Source: Mycobacterium sp. ELW1 (lineage in GTDB: Bacteria; Actinomycetota; Actinomycetes; Mycobacteriales; Mycobacteriaceae). Taken from it: DNA of 64,000 bases. A program made the position numbers and the translations under genes. The notes under the pieces are model-generated. The model did no database searches. It saw nothing but the letters and a program-made list of their open reading frames with translations, and had not been told where the DNA came from. The stretch spans positions 4,898,001 to 4,962,000 of the forward strand of contig NZ_CP032155.1 of NCBI RefSeq assembly GCF_008329905.1, in the 5' to 3' direction. Shown in pieces: positions 30,334 through 39,783 of this stretch (the first letter of the stretch is position 1; every line of letters begins with the position of its first letter).

Positions 30334-30839
30334 GACAGGCTTGCCAGCGCGGCGTTTTCGGTGCGGATGCGCGTGCGCAGCAGCGCCGCGTTGAGCACGG
30401 TGAAGACCAGTGCGGTGATCCATCCGGTGTGCACCAACGGCAGGGCGATGCCCTCGGCGACGACGGCGACATAGTTGGGGTGGCTGAAGAACCGATACGG
30501 ACCGCCGTCGACGCGGGGAGCACCGGGGATGACGACGACGCGGGTGTTCCACTGCCGGCCGAGCGTGGTGATGCACCACCACCGCAAGCCTTGCGCGCCA
30601 ACCACTATTGCCAGCATCGGCCAGCCGAGCGCAGGCAGGAACGGCCGGTGCAGGGCGAACACCTCCAGCAGCGCACCGGCGAGGAATCCGGTGTGCAGCA
30701 CCACCATCAGCGGGTAGTGGCTCGCCCCGAACTCGACACCGCCCTGAGCCCGGCTCCAGGCCAGATTGCGCTTTGCCACGACCAGTTCGGCCAGGCGCTC
30801 CAGCGCCACCGCCGCGACCAGCAGCACATACCAGGTCAT
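30330..30839 (-). CDS. Isoprenylcysteine carboxyl methyltransferase-like membrane protein (WasB/SrsB-like)
   Basis: A 169-aa integral membrane protein with about four hydrophobic helices. The C-terminal ICMT-type SAM-binding region is visible as GGPYRFFSHPNYVAVVAEG, with VVVIPGAPRV before it. Family members in type III PKS loci O-methylate resorcinol rings. Both ends are coupled: its ATG overlaps the PKS stop (ATGA at 30839), and its stop overlaps the hydroxylase GTG. This arrangement enforces co-expression of the three core genes. Confidence 0.87.
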   Translation of the reverse strand: MTWYVLLVAAVALERLAELVVAKRNLAWSRAQGGVEFGASHYPLMVVLHTGFLAGALLEVFALHRPFLPALGWPMLAIVVGAQGLRWWCITTLGRQWNTRVVVIPGAPRVDGGPYRFFSHPNYVAVVAEGIALPLVHTGWITALVFTVLNAALLRTRIRTENAALASLS

Positions 30840-31972
30840 CAGTGCCAGCGCAGCAGCACCAGTTCCGAGCAGAACCCGGGACCCATGGCCATCATCACAC
30901 TCGGACCTGCGGACGGACGCTTGGCGATGGTGTCGCGCAGCACGTGCAACACCGACGACGACGAGATGTTGCCGATGTCGGCCAGCGAGCGCCAGGTGAG
31001 CTCGAGCGCCTCGTCGGGGAGCTTCAGGCTGTTGACGATCGCCTCGATGATCTTGGGGCCGCCGGGATGACAGACCCAGGTGCCGATGTCGTCGATTGAG
31101 AGGTCATGTGCGCCAAGGAATTCGGTGACGTCGTCGGGCAGGTAGCGCTCGATCACATCGGGCAGATCGGCGGACAGCACCAGCTCCAGACCGTCTGGTC
31201 CGACGTCCCACCCCATGGTGCGCAACGAATCCGGGTACAAATGGCTGCGCGAATCGATCACATCGGGTCCGCTGGCGTTGATCTTCTCCGCCCGGCGTTC
31301 CCCGACCGCGACGACGGCCGCCGCACCGTCGGCGAACAACGCGCTGCCGACCAGTCCGGGCAACGTCGGCTTGTTCGCCGTGTACGTCATCGAGCACAAC
31401 TCGACGGACACCAATACCGCCACACCGTCGGGATCACCGCGCAGATAGTCGTGCAGGCGGGCCACGCCCGCCGCACCTGCCACGCATCCCAGGCCGAACA
31501 TCGGCACGCGACGGACGTCGGGGCGCATCCCCAGCCGGCCGGCGATCCGGGCCTCGATGGATGGGGCCGCGACTCCGGTCACCGTCGTCGACACGATGAG
31601 GTCGACGTCGTCGGGCCGCAGGCCGGCTTCCTCGAGGGCACCCGCGACCGCGGCCGAGCCGAGTTCGACGGCGTTCTCGATGAACAAGTCGTTGGCTTCG
31701 CCGAAATCCTTCAGCGCGGGGTACTGGTCCAGCGGAAGCACGAAGTGACGATTGTCGACTTTGGCGCTGCGATGCAGCTTGCGAAGGATCTCTTCATACT
31801 CGCCGTATCCACCGATGGTGAGAAACGCTTCGGTGACCTCGGCTTGGGTGTACCGGTGCGGCGGCAATTCTCCGCGCACTCCGGCGATGACACTGATCGG
31901 ACGCATGTCATTGACACGATGATCGCCCGGTGCGGGTTCACCAGTGTTTGCCCGCGGACCGTTGTTCGACAC
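30839..31972 (-). CDS. Type III polyketide synthase (Pks10/Pks11/WasA-like)
   Basis: A 377-aa chalcone-synthase-fold enzyme. The catalytic triad is Cys163 ([11 protein letters not shown]), His302 (CHPGGPKI) and Asn335 (IGNISSSS). The C terminus [16 protein letters not shown] is the family signature. The text is very close to M. tuberculosis Pks10 as I recall it. It extends a fatty-acyl-CoA starter with malonyl units to alkylresorcinol or pyrone products. The start is GTG 31972, 1 nt after the MMPL stop; ATG 31906 ([10 protein letters not shown]) is a shorter option that aligns with Pks10. Confidence 0.92.
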   Translation of the reverse strand: MSNNGPRANTGEPAPGDHRVNDMRPISVIAGVRGELPPHRYTQAEVTEAFLTIGGYGEYEEILRKLHRSAKVDNRHFVLPLDQYPALKDFGEANDLFIENAVELGSAAVAGALEEAGLRPDDVDLIVSTTVTGVAAPSIEARIAGRLGMRPDVRRVPMFGLGCVAGAAGVARLHDYLRGDPDGVAVLVSVELCSMTYTANKPTLPGLVGSALFADGAAAVVAVGERRAEKINASGPDVIDSRSHLYPDSLRTMGWDVGPDGLELVLSADLPDVIERYLPDDVTEFLGAHDLSIDDIGTWVCHPGGPKIIEAIVNSLKLPDEALELTWRSLADIGNISSSSVLHVLRDTIAKRPSAGPSVMMAMGPGFCSELVLLRWH

Positions 31973-31973
31973 G

Positions 31974-34274
31974 TCAACCAGTATGCCTCGCCGGCCCTCC
32001 TTCGCGAATGCCCACCCGTTGGTGCATCCAGGCCAGCGGCTTCGGCGCCCACCAGTTCCACCGCCCCATGACGTGCATGAACGCCGGAACCAGCACCAGG
32101 CGAACCAGGGTGGCGTCGGCCAAGACGGCCAGTGCCAGGCCCAGCCCGAACATCCGCATGAACGACACATGAGCCGCGGTCAGCGCGGCGAACGAGATTG
32201 CCATGATCAGCGCCGCGGCGGTGATGACGCGGCCGGTGTGGGCCACCCCGAGAGCGACGCTCTCGTCGTTGTCCACACCGCCGCGCTGCGGTGATGCCAG
32301 CCAGAACTCCCGGATCCGCGACACCAGGAACACCTCGTAGTCCATCGAGAGGCCGAACGCGATGCAGAACAACAGCACAGGGATGTTTGCCACCAGGGTG
32401 CCGGTCGAGGTGGTGCCCAGCGCGCCGAGATGCCCGTCCTGGAAGATCCACACCATTGCGCCGAACGCGGCCGTCAGCGACAGCACATTGAGTACCAGAG
32501 CCTTCAGCGGAAGAACCACACTGCCGGTCAGCAGGAACAGCAGCACCAGCATGATCACCGCGATCAAACCGAGAACGGCGGGGAGCCGGGAGGTGATGGC
32601 ATCCACACTGTCCCGGTTGATTTGTGCGGTGCCCGCGAACTCGACCGTCGTGTTGCCCGGCGTCGGAACCTCATGCAGGCGGGTGAGTTGATCCTCCGAA
32701 CGGTCCGAGAACAACGGTGCGGTGCTCTCGACCGTGAGAAGCACGCTGCCCGACGCCGAGCCGGTCGCCGCCGTCGGTGGACCGGCGAGGTTCCCGCCGA
32801 CGAACGCGCCCATCGGCGCCGACACCGACGGCACATCGGCGACCCGCGACAAGTCCGCGGCGTAGCGGGCGATCTGCGGGTCGGACAGGCCGGCGGCATC
32901 CGGGATGACCACCGGAATGGCGGTCTCGGAGTTGTTGGTGAACTGGCTGCGCAACAGGTCGCCCACCTGATGAGCCGACGCCGAGGTGGGCAGCACCCGA
33001 TCGTCGGGGAATCCTGGGCGCACACCGAGGAACGGCGCACCGAGGATCACCAGCACCACAACGCCCGCCAATCCGATCGGCACTGCGCGTTTCATCACGA
33101 ATCTGGTTGAGCGATACCAGAATTGCTCTTCGACCGGTCGCTGGACCGGTTCGGCCCGGCTCAGTGTGCGGCGGGCCAGACGGCGCACGTCGAGCGAGTC
33201 GAGCCGATCACCCAGCAGGCTGATCGCGGCGGGAGTGATCACGATGGCGGCCACCGCGGCGAGCGCGACAGTGGCCACGCCGGCATAAGCGAACGACTTC
33301 AGGAAGTGCATCGGGAACAGCACCATGGCGCCCATGGACAGCGCGACGGTGGTTCCGGAGAACAGCACGGTGCGCCCCGCCGACTCCATGGTCCGCATCA
33401 ACGCGGTCTCCCGATCCGCTCCCTCGGCCAATTCGTCGCGGTAGCGGCTGATCATCAGCAACGTGTAGTCGATCGCGAGGGCAAGACCCATCGCGGTGGT
33501 CAGGTTGAGGGCGAAGATCGAGACGTCGGTGAACAACGTCGTCACCCGGAGCACGGCCAGCGCTCCGAGGATCGCCACCAGGCCCACAGCCACCGGCAGC
33601 GCGGCGGCGAACACGCCACCGAACACCCAGACCAGCACCAGGAAACTCAGCGGAATCGCGATGGACTCCATCAGCAGCAGATCGTGCTGCGATTGCTGCG
33701 TGACCTGCAGGTTGACCATCGCCATCCCGCCGGTGCGCACCGCGATGCCGTCGCGGTCGCGACTTATCTGGGCGGACAGATCTTTGGCGTAGATCTGCTG
33801 GTTGGCTTCACTGCCGGTGATGCCGGCGGTGATAACGCCCGACTTCTGGTCGCGGCTGACGAGCGCGGCCGCGGCCTGCGGCGGCGACGTCCACGCCGAC
33901 GAGATGCCGGTGACATGGCCGGAGCGTTTCAGCTGGTCGATGACGTCGAGCGCGGCCTCCCGCGCCGCGGGGCTGTCGTAGCGATCGGTCGCGGTCACGA
34001 CGACCAGGAACTGGACGTCGCCCTGGTCGAACTTGTCGGTGAGCACCTGTTGCGCCCGCGACGACTGCGAGTTCGGGTCGGCGAAGCCGCTGGGAGAGAG
34101 ACTCTTGGCGACCGGTAGGCCGAAGATGCCGAGCGCCACCATGACGAGGATCGCGACGGCGACCACCTGACGCGGCGCTGCAATAGCTAGCCGGGCAATC
34201 GCTCGCAGCAATGGTCCGTCCTTAGGTTCAGCCCTGCCTTCTGCTGATACGTACCCGACCAGCAGGAGGTTCAC
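31974..34274 (-). CDS. MMPL/RND-type lipid exporter in the PKS operon
   Basis: A 766-aa transporter with two repeated MMPL halves, each a periplasmic domain between helix 1 and a bundle of five helices: about residues 25-330 and 395-745. [20 protein letters not shown] and [19 protein letters not shown] are the conserved repeats with the proton-relay Asp. MmpL proteins export lipids, so this one probably moves the polyketide product. GTG 34274 has GGGGAGG 5-6 nt upstream and overlaps the previous gene by 47 nt; the 52 upstream codons are rejected. Confidence 0.88.
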   Translation of the reverse strand: MNLLLVGYVSAEGRAEPKDGPLLRAIARLAIAAPRQVVAVAILVMVALGIFGLPVAKSLSPSGFADPNSQSSRAQQVLTDKFDQGDVQFLVVVTATDRYDSPAAREAALDVIDQLKRSGHVTGISSAWTSPPQAAAALVSRDQKSGVITAGITGSEANQQIYAKDLSAQISRDRDGIAVRTGGMAMVNLQVTQQSQHDLLLMESIAIPLSFLVLVWVFGGVFAAALPVAVGLVAILGALAVLRVTTLFTDVSIFALNLTTAMGLALAIDYTLLMISRYRDELAEGADRETALMRTMESAGRTVLFSGTTVALSMGAMVLFPMHFLKSFAYAGVATVALAAVAAIVITPAAISLLGDRLDSLDVRRLARRTLSRAEPVQRPVEEQFWYRSTRFVMKRAVPIGLAGVVVLVILGAPFLGVRPGFPDDRVLPTSASAHQVGDLLRSQFTNNSETAIPVVIPDAAGLSDPQIARYAADLSRVADVPSVSAPMGAFVGGNLAGPPTAATGSASGSVLLTVESTAPLFSDRSEDQLTRLHEVPTPGNTTVEFAGTAQINRDSVDAITSRLPAVLGLIAVIMLVLLFLLTGSVVLPLKALVLNVLSLTAAFGAMVWIFQDGHLGALGTTSTGTLVANIPVLLFCIAFGLSMDYEVFLVSRIREFWLASPQRGGVDNDESVALGVAHTGRVITAAALIMAISFAALTAAHVSFMRMFGLGLALAVLADATLVRLVLVPAFMHVMGRWNWWAPKPLAWMHQRVGIREGGPARHTG

Positions 34275-35061
34275 AATGCCTCCCCGAACGGCCTCGCAAC
34301 CTACCTGGCCACGGTAACCAATAGGGCACTGCCCGCGCATAGTTGTCGAATTCGGCACCGAACACACGCCGGAAGCGGGCCTCCTTGAAAAGCGGTCCCA
34401 GCAGGCAGTATGCGGTGAACACCAGAGCAAGGATCAGCTGATCAGGAGTCCAGGTCGGTACGGTCCAGACCGTCAGCGTGAACGCGACGTAGATCGGCTG
34501 CCGGGTGAGCCGGAAAAGGCCGGTCGTGGGCATTTTCGGAAAGACCGGCTTGCGCTCGCGCAGCAGGGCGACCCAGCCCAGGCTGCCGGTTTGCAGTGAC
34601 AGGCCGGCGTCGAACATCGACTTCCCCAGCAGGGCCCAGGCGAACGCATAGAGCGCGACGACCACGGTCAACGCCGATCCCTGCGCCTGCCACCAGATCG
34701 TTCCGCTCGGCGTCCACAGCGCGAACAGGGCGATCAGCTGCAGCGAGCCCGCGATGACGTAGGTCGTCGGCGCCAGCGTGGCGCCGGTGCCCCGCGGCGC
34801 CAGCGTGGCGAGGACTGCCCGGCCGCGGCCGGTGAGCAGCAGCGAGTGGATGACCGGGAACTGAAGCAGAAGGGCGGCGTTGGCGACCCAGCTCCACGGG
34901 GCCGGCACCCTGCCGAGCGAGCGGCTCATGCCGAAGTACATCGCGACGACCATCGAACCGACCGCCAGGACGAACAGCGCATGACAAACGACGCCGTAGC
35001 TCACGGCCAGGACTGTCCGGCCGCCGCCTTTGCGGGCGACGGGCGACGATATTGCCCGCAC
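34228..35061 (-). CDS. NnrU/ICMT-like membrane methyltransferase-family protein
   Basis: A 277-aa protein with six or so hydrophobic segments. The C-terminal part (TTGLFRLTRQPIYVAF, then KEARFRRVFGAEFDNYARAVPYWLP) resembles the isoprenylcysteine/phospholipid methyltransferase and NnrU/MddA families. GTG 35061 is chosen for a GAGAGG ribosome site 5 nt upstream; GTG 35067 and 35085 are also in frame. It is the first gene of the six-gene PKS operon and divergent (56 nt) from the COMT-like gene. A second membrane methyltransferase is unusual for this type of locus. Confidence 0.75.
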   Translation of the reverse strand: MRAISSPVARKGGGRTVLAVSYGVVCHALFVLAVGSMVVAMYFGMSRSLGRVPAPWSWVANAALLLQFPVIHSLLLTGRGRAVLATLAPRGTGATLAPTTYVIAGSLQLIALFALWTPSGTIWWQAQGSALTVVVALYAFAWALLGKSMFDAGLSLQTGSLGWVALLRERKPVFPKMPTTGLFRLTRQPIYVAFTLTVWTVPTWTPDQLILALVFTAYCLLGPLFKEARFRRVFGAEFDNYARAVPYWLPWPGRLRGRSGRHCEPPAGRVRISRRQG

Positions 35062-35117
35062 ACACACCTCTCGCAAGCCCGTCACTGGCACCCGCGAGCA
35101 CAACGTAGCGTGAGTCC

Positions 35118-35870
35118 ATGAATCTTCGCCAGCGTTTGCCACTGCTGCGATGGTCGGTGCTGCGGACCGGCATCGGAATCCGGAACTTCAACAGGACGGG
35201 CCAGATCGGCGACGGCCGGGAGGCGGCGGCGGCCGACTACGTCGAGGCCAACGCCCGTCGCGGCGACATCGACAGCGTGCTGGCCACCATCGACGAGTAC
35301 GCCTACGCGAAGTCGTTTCTGGTCAACATCGGCGACGAGAAGGGCGCTCTGCTCGATGCCGCGGTGCGCCGTGCCGATCCCCGACTGGCGCTGGAATTGG
35401 GCACCTACTGCGGGTATGGCGCGTTGCGGATCGCGCGAGCAGCCCCGTCGGCGCGGGTGTACTCCGTCGAACTCGCAGCTGCGAACGCCGCAGTGGCCGG
35501 GCGGATCTGGGCGCACGCAGGTGTGGCAGACCGCGTCACGTGCGTGGTCGGGACGGTCGGCGATGGCGGCCGCACGCTCGACGCGCTGCATGACGAGCAC
35601 GGATTCGACTCAGGCACAGTCGATTTCCTGTTCATCGACCACGACAAGAACGCTTACCTGGCGGACTTGCTCAGCATCGTCGAGCGGGGCTGGCTACGCA
35701 GCGGGGCCGTCGTCGTGGCCGACAACGTGGGATTTCCCGGTTCCCCGAAGTACCGCGCCTTCATGCACGAGCAGGAGGGCAACGGCTGGACCACGGTGGG
35801 ACATCGCACGCACATGGAGTACCAGAAACTGGTGCCCGACCTGGTGCTCGAGTCGCAGTATCGCCCCTGA
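35118..35870 (+). CDS. COMT-like SAM-dependent O-methyltransferase
   Basis: A 250-aa class I methyltransferase of the catechol/caffeoyl-CoA type. LALELGTYCGYGALRIAR is the SAM-binding loop. FLFIDHDKNAYLADL and VVADNVGFPG hold the metal-binding Asp and Asn residues expected of COMT. It could methylate a catechol made from the polyketide ring. It diverges from the PKS operon across 56 nt, which must hold both promoters. ATG 35118 is the only good start. Confidence 0.87.
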   Translation: MNLRQRLPLLRWSVLRTGIGIRNFNRTGQIGDGREAAAADYVEANARRGDIDSVLATIDEYAYAKSFLVNIGDEKGALLDAAVRRADPRLALELGTYCGYGALRIARAAPSARVYSVELAAANAAVAGRIWAHAGVADRVTCVVGTVGDGGRTLDALHDEHGFDSGTVDFLFIDHDKNAYLADLLSIVERGWLRSGAVVVADNVGFPGSPKYRAFMHEQEGNGWTTVGHRTHMEYQKLVPDLVLESQYRP

Positions 35871-35883
35871 GCGAAACCGCCTG

Positions 35884-37050
35884 TCAGGCAGCCGCTTTGT
35901 GCGCGGCCCGCCGGCTGGAGCCGGTGCCCTTCTTGGCTCCCCCGTCGGCCTTGCCACTGCTGGCGCCCTGGCCGGAGGCATCGGCCTTCGACGCGGCCTT
36001 GCGGCTGGACCCGGCGTTGACCTTGCCCGGTTCCGCCTTGGCCGCCGCCGCAGCGGGCGACTTCATCTTGGCGGCAAGGGGACTGACCACCGGGCTCGCC
36101 GCGGCGGGCAGTGCGCCGCGGATCGCCTGCGCGATATCGGTGACCGAGTTCTTGACGAAGTCGACGCCCGCCTTGGCGACCAGGGCAACGCCGTCACGCA
36201 CGGCGGCCACCACCTTGCGGATGTCGCCGGTCTTGGCGGCCTGGACGACGTTGTAGACCGCGGTCTGCGGCGCCACGATCAGGCTGCGCGTATTGACGAA
36301 CAACTTGCCTGCGAGCGACGGATTCTGGCTGACGGCAACACCATCCCAGCTCTGCAGCGTCCAGCCGTCCTCCGGGTTGCCGGTCACCACCACGACAGCG
36401 GTGTTGCCCAGCGGATGGGTGAGCATGAGCATGACGTCGGGGTTGTCGACGTTCATCATCGTCCAGACCATGATCGTGGCACCGTGCGAGAAGATCACCG
36501 GCTTGGTGTCACCATTGGCGATCACCGAGGCGATCGCACCGTTGACTCGGGACTCGAAGCCGTTGCCGTTCTCACCGAGCGGGATGGGCAGGCTGCGCAG
36601 CCCGAGGGTCCAGGCCACCGGGATCAGGAAGTAGCCGATCCGACCGAGCCCGCTGTCGATCGGCGATCCCTCGAAGATGCCGGCGCTGATCTCCCAAAAG
36701 CCGCCCTCCTGGATCGGGGTGAGTCCGGTTTCCGTCGCGAGCGGGGCCGCCGTCTCGTGGGTGCGGATCATGTCGGAGACGTAGATGCTGTCGTAGCCAC
36801 CGTCTTTGAGCTGCTGGGCGATGGCTTCGGCCTGCTGCTCGCCGAGCTCGGTGAGATGCGGGCCGGGCACCTTGGTGTCGATACCGGCTCCGGCGACGTT
36901 GCCGTAGGACTCGCCGTGCCGCACCCAGGTCAGGGTGATCGAGTCGGCGGCCCAGGCAGGCAGCGCCGACATCACGAAGAACGCGACCGCCGAGACGATC
37001 GTCGCCAGTGCTTTCAGTGCCCGATGCCGAACTCCTGCGTGGTCTCTCAT
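35884..37050 (-). CDS. Secreted histidine phosphatase (phosphoglycerate-mutase fold) with Lys/Ala tail
   Basis: A 388-aa exported protein. The signal peptide (about residues 1-34) ends in ALPAWAADS. The phosphatase core has the phospho-His motif WVRHGESYGN and second His in IFSHGAT. The last 60 or so residues are low-complexity Lys/Ala/Ser/Gly resembling histone-like tails. ATG 37050 has GGAG 6 nt upstream; ATG 37062 is equally possible. The substrate is unknown. It is convergent with the COMT-like gene (13-nt gap) and divergent from the next secreted protein. Confidence 0.83.
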   Translation of the reverse strand: MRDHAGVRHRALKALATIVSAVAFFVMSALPAWAADSITLTWVRHGESYGNVAGAGIDTKVPGPHLTELGEQQAEAIAQQLKDGGYDSIYVSDMIRTHETAAPLATETGLTPIQEGGFWEISAGIFEGSPIDSGLGRIGYFLIPVAWTLGLRSLPIPLGENGNGFESRVNGAIASVIANGDTKPVIFSHGATIMVWTMMNVDNPDVMLMLTHPLGNTAVVVVTGNPEDGWTLQSWDGVAVSQNPSLAGKLFVNTRSLIVAPQTAVYNVVQAAKTGDIRKVVAAVRDGVALVAKAGVDFVKNSVTDIAQAIRGALPAAASPVVSPLAAKMKSPAAAAAKAEPGKVNAGSSRKAASKADASGQGASSGKADGGAKKGTGSSRRAAHKAAA

Positions 37051-37236
37051 CCCGAACTCCATCTGATCCCCGACAGTGATACGCGCCCAGACCCTACCGA
37101 CTGTGCGCCCGGTCACAGTACACAATGGCAAATCTGTCTACAAGCAACCTGGCGGGGTCTCGGCGAACTAACGATCGCGTGGAGAGTCGGCATCGGCGGT
37201 CGCCCACCCGGCGTGCACGTGGTGTCGTGGAAGTCG

Positions 37237-37782
37237 ATGTCTTCTTCTGCGATCCGCGCCGCAGGCGCTGCGGCGGCCGCCGCATGCGCCGCTCTTCTGA
37301 TGACCGCCCTGCCGCACGCCGCCGCCGCCCCCGGATTCGACACCTACGGCTACCTCGACTCGACGGCGCGCTGTCCAGGCGCCGCGGTGCTCTTCGGCAG
37401 CACCGACAGCTCCCGGGTGGCGATCTGCAAGACGACGGCCGGTGGAAACGAATACCGCGGCGTGCGGGTCCGTGACGGCGCCAAGCTGGTGCTGTCCGCT
37501 TCCAGTTCCGGCGACGGCTCCTACAGCGCGGTGAACGACGGCATCACCTACACGGTGAGCTCGAGCGCCCTGGTGGTCAGCTCCGGCACGACGGTGGTCC
37601 GCAAGGAGTCGTGGGAGGACTTCCACGGTCCCCAGACATCGACTTCGACGTCGACATCGTCTGCGCCCTCCACGTCGTCGTCACCGACGACGTCATCGGC
37701 CCCCACCAGCACCACACCCACGTCGACGACGCCGTTGCCGCCGCCACTGCCCGCCGAGGTCGGCGGCGGCGGTCATCACTGA
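37237..37782 (+). CDS. Secreted protein of unknown function with Ser/Thr/Pro tail
   Basis: A 181-aa protein with a Sec signal (Ala-rich, about residues 1-28, ending PHAAAAPG) and a small domain with two cysteines (ARCPGAAVLF and RVAICKTT) that may form a disulphide. The 45-residue tail is built of TSTSTSTS and PTSTT units and ends GGGGHH. I do not recognise the domain. ATG 37237 has GGAA upstream; GTG 37222 is possible. The tail is a likely mannosylation target (inference). It is divergent from the phosphatase gene. Confidence 0.65.
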   Translation: MSSSAIRAAGAAAAAACAALLMTALPHAAAAPGFDTYGYLDSTARCPGAAVLFGSTDSSRVAICKTTAGGNEYRGVRVRDGAKLVLSASSSGDGSYSAVNDGITYTVSSSALVVSSGTTVVRKESWEDFHGPQTSTSTSTSSAPSTSSSPTTSSAPTSTTPTSTTPLPPPLPAEVGGGGHH

Positions 37783-37818
37783 CCTACGTCGAACACTATG
37801 CGGCCGTGGATCTTCCGT

Positions 37819-39039
37819 TCACACGAAGCTGAGCCGCAGCCGCTCGAGACGACGTACCAGAAGGCTCGGCAGCCATCGGCCGACCTCGGCGGCGCCGATC
37901 GTCGTGGTTCGCTCCACAAGCTGGCCGATGACGATCTGAGCTTCCAAGCGCGCCAACGCGGCCCCCACGCAGAAGTGCGCGCCCTTCCCAAAGGTGATGT
38001 GCCCCTTTCCAGCCTGTCGGTCGAGCCGGAACTCAGCGGGATCATCGAAGTGGGACGGGTCCCGGTTGGCAGCGCCCCACAACAGGAGCAACCGCGAACC
38101 CGCCTCGAGTTCGACGCCACACAACTCGGTGTCACGGACGACATGGCGGTAGTGCCCGCGGAACGGTGGCTCGTACCGAAGCACTTCCTCCAGGAACGCC
38201 CCGAGCAAGTCCGGCCGGCCGCGGATCCGGCGCTGTACGTCGGGATGGGTTGCGAGAAGGTAAGCGGCAGAACCGATCAGCGACGCGGTCGATTCGCCGC
38301 CGGCGCTGAACAGTGTGATCATCATCGCCAGCGCCGCAGTGTCACTGAGGTCGCCGGCGGCACATGCCGCGGCCAGATCACCCAGTAGGTTGCCGCGGGG
38401 TTCGGCCGCAGCCTGTCGGAATTGGTCGGCGATGTACGTGCTGAGCTCCATCACGGCGACCCCGGCGGACTCCATCTGAGCGGGGGTCACCAGGCCTTCG
38501 ACCACCTGGGTGGCCGAGTATCCCCACTGGATGATTCGGTCGATGTCGGTATCGGGCACTCCGATGATCCGGCCGACGATCATCATCGGCAGCCGGTTGG
38601 CGATCGCGCTCATCCACTCGACGCCACCGTCATCGACACTCGTGTCCCACAGGGCGCCTGCGGTTTCCGCGATGAACGCTTCGGCGCCGCGGATTCGCTT
38701 CGCGGCCAGTTGGGGCAACAGGAGTTTCCGGTGGACCGAATGCACTGGTTCATCCGCAGTCGCCAAGGCTTGGATGTCGCCGCCGAGTTCACCGATCGGG
38801 AAGGCGGAGACGGTGTCCGGCGGCGCGTACATCATGGTGGCGGTCAGGTTCGAGGAGAAGTCATCGGGGCGAGCGACCGCCTCGTTGACCGCATCCCAAC
38901 TGCTCACGGCGTAGAAGCCCGAGTTGCCGATGCGGTGGACGTCGCCGGTCTGATGCATGCTCGCGTACAGCGGGTGCGGATCCTGGATGTACCGGTCCTC
39001 GAAGAGCGCCAGCCCCAGGCCGGTATCCGCCGATGTCAT
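37819..39039 (-). CDS. Cytochrome P450
   Basis: A 406-aa bacterial class I P450. The I-helix reads FSAGGEST, the K-helix ExxR is EEVLRYEP, and the heme loop is FGKGAHFCVGAALARLE with the axial Cys. There is no membrane anchor, so it needs ferredoxin and a reductase encoded elsewhere. ATG 39039 is chosen over the upstream frame, whose N terminus is atypical. It is divergent from the TetR gene with 164 nt between, a standard regulator-target arrangement. The substrate cannot be inferred. Confidence 0.9.
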   Translation of the reverse strand: MTSADTGLGLALFEDRYIQDPHPLYASMHQTGDVHRIGNSGFYAVSSWDAVNEAVARPDDFSSNLTATMMYAPPDTVSAFPIGELGGDIQALATADEPVHSVHRKLLLPQLAAKRIRGAEAFIAETAGALWDTSVDDGGVEWMSAIANRLPMMIVGRIIGVPDTDIDRIIQWGYSATQVVEGLVTPAQMESAGVAVMELSTYIADQFRQAAAEPRGNLLGDLAAACAAGDLSDTAALAMMITLFSAGGESTASLIGSAAYLLATHPDVQRRIRGRPDLLGAFLEEVLRYEPPFRGHYRHVVRDTELCGVELEAGSRLLLLWGAANRDPSHFDDPAEFRLDRQAGKGHITFGKGAHFCVGAALARLEAQIVIGQLVERTTTIGAAEVGRWLPSLLVRRLERLRLSFV

Positions 39040-39203
39040 GCCTTCACGCTGAGCGGTGGGCAGCCGCCACGTCAATCGCGAGGGCACAAGTCGATACCGA
39101 ACCTACGTTGTGGGCACTAGCGCTGTCTCAAGTTGATGCTTTTACCTGGATAGATAGGGCGTTAGGGGCAGCATGTCGTCTCAAAGCTGAGAAGATGTCT
39201 GCC

Positions 39204-39755
39204 ATGTCTCGCAACGACTGGGTCCTGGGCGGCGACCGCGCCGCGGCGGCGGCGGAGCGCATCTACACCGCCGCGACCGAGCTCGTCATCCGCGAGGGGT
39301 TGGACGCATTGGACATCGACACCCTGGCCGCGCGGGTCCACTGTTCGCGGGCCACGGTGTATCGCCATGCCGGCGGCAAGGGTCAGATCCGTGATGCGGT
39401 GCTGATGCGGCTGGCGGCGGGCATCATCGACGCGGTTCGGCAATCCGTGGCGGGACTCACCGGCGCGGAGCGGGTGATCACCGCAATCACGGTGGCGCTC
39501 CATCAGATCCGATCCGATCCGCTGCGGCGCTTGATGTTCAGTGGCGGCACTTCACCGGACCTGAGGGAGTTGCATTCCTCGCCGGTGCTCGCCCACCTCG
39601 CCGCCGAGCTCACCGGTATCACCGACGACGATCCGCAGGCTGCGCAATGGATTGTCCGCGTTGTCGTGTCGTTGGCCTACTCGCCGATCGCGAGTGTGGG
39701 CGAGGAGCGTGCGGTGTTGGAGCGCTTCGTGGCACCCGCGTTCGCGACGCGGTGA
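39204..39755 (+). CDS. TetR-family regulator, probable repressor of the P450
   Basis: A 183-aa TetR-type protein. The N-terminal helix-turn-helix is AERIYTAATELVIREGLDAL with ARVHCSRATVYRHAGGK. The C-terminal domain is variable. ATG 39204 is preferred, with AGAAG 9 nt upstream; ATG 39195 is possible. It diverges from the P450, so it likely binds the shared 39040-39203 region. A TGTCTCAA/CGTCTCAA imperfect direct repeat lies there, but no clean palindrome. Confidence 0.82.
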   Translation: MSRNDWVLGGDRAAAAAERIYTAATELVIREGLDALDIDTLAARVHCSRATVYRHAGGKGQIRDAVLMRLAAGIIDAVRQSVAGLTGAERVITAITVALHQIRSDPLRRLMFSGGTSPDLRELHSSPVLAHLAAELTGITDDDPQAAQWIVRVVVSLAYSPIASVGEERAVLERFVAPAFATR

Positions 39756-39783
39756 TCGGTTCCGCGCAGCGAGCCGGGAGCCA

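Noticed and set aside
33123..34118. 331-aa plus-strand ORF inside the MMPL gene
   Set aside because: Low-complexity Arg/His/Gln text, fully within a conserved transporter in the other strand.
35356..37782. 808-aa plus-strand ORF running from the COMT-like gene into the secreted protein
   Set aside because: Only the final 181 residues look like a protein with a signal peptide. The rest lies antisense to the phosphatase or in a shadow frame of the methyltransferase.
39120..39195. Direct repeat of GTCTCAA near the TetR start as a TetR operator
   Set aside because: TetR regulators bind palindromes; this is a loose direct repeat and could be chance. Mentioned only as context.
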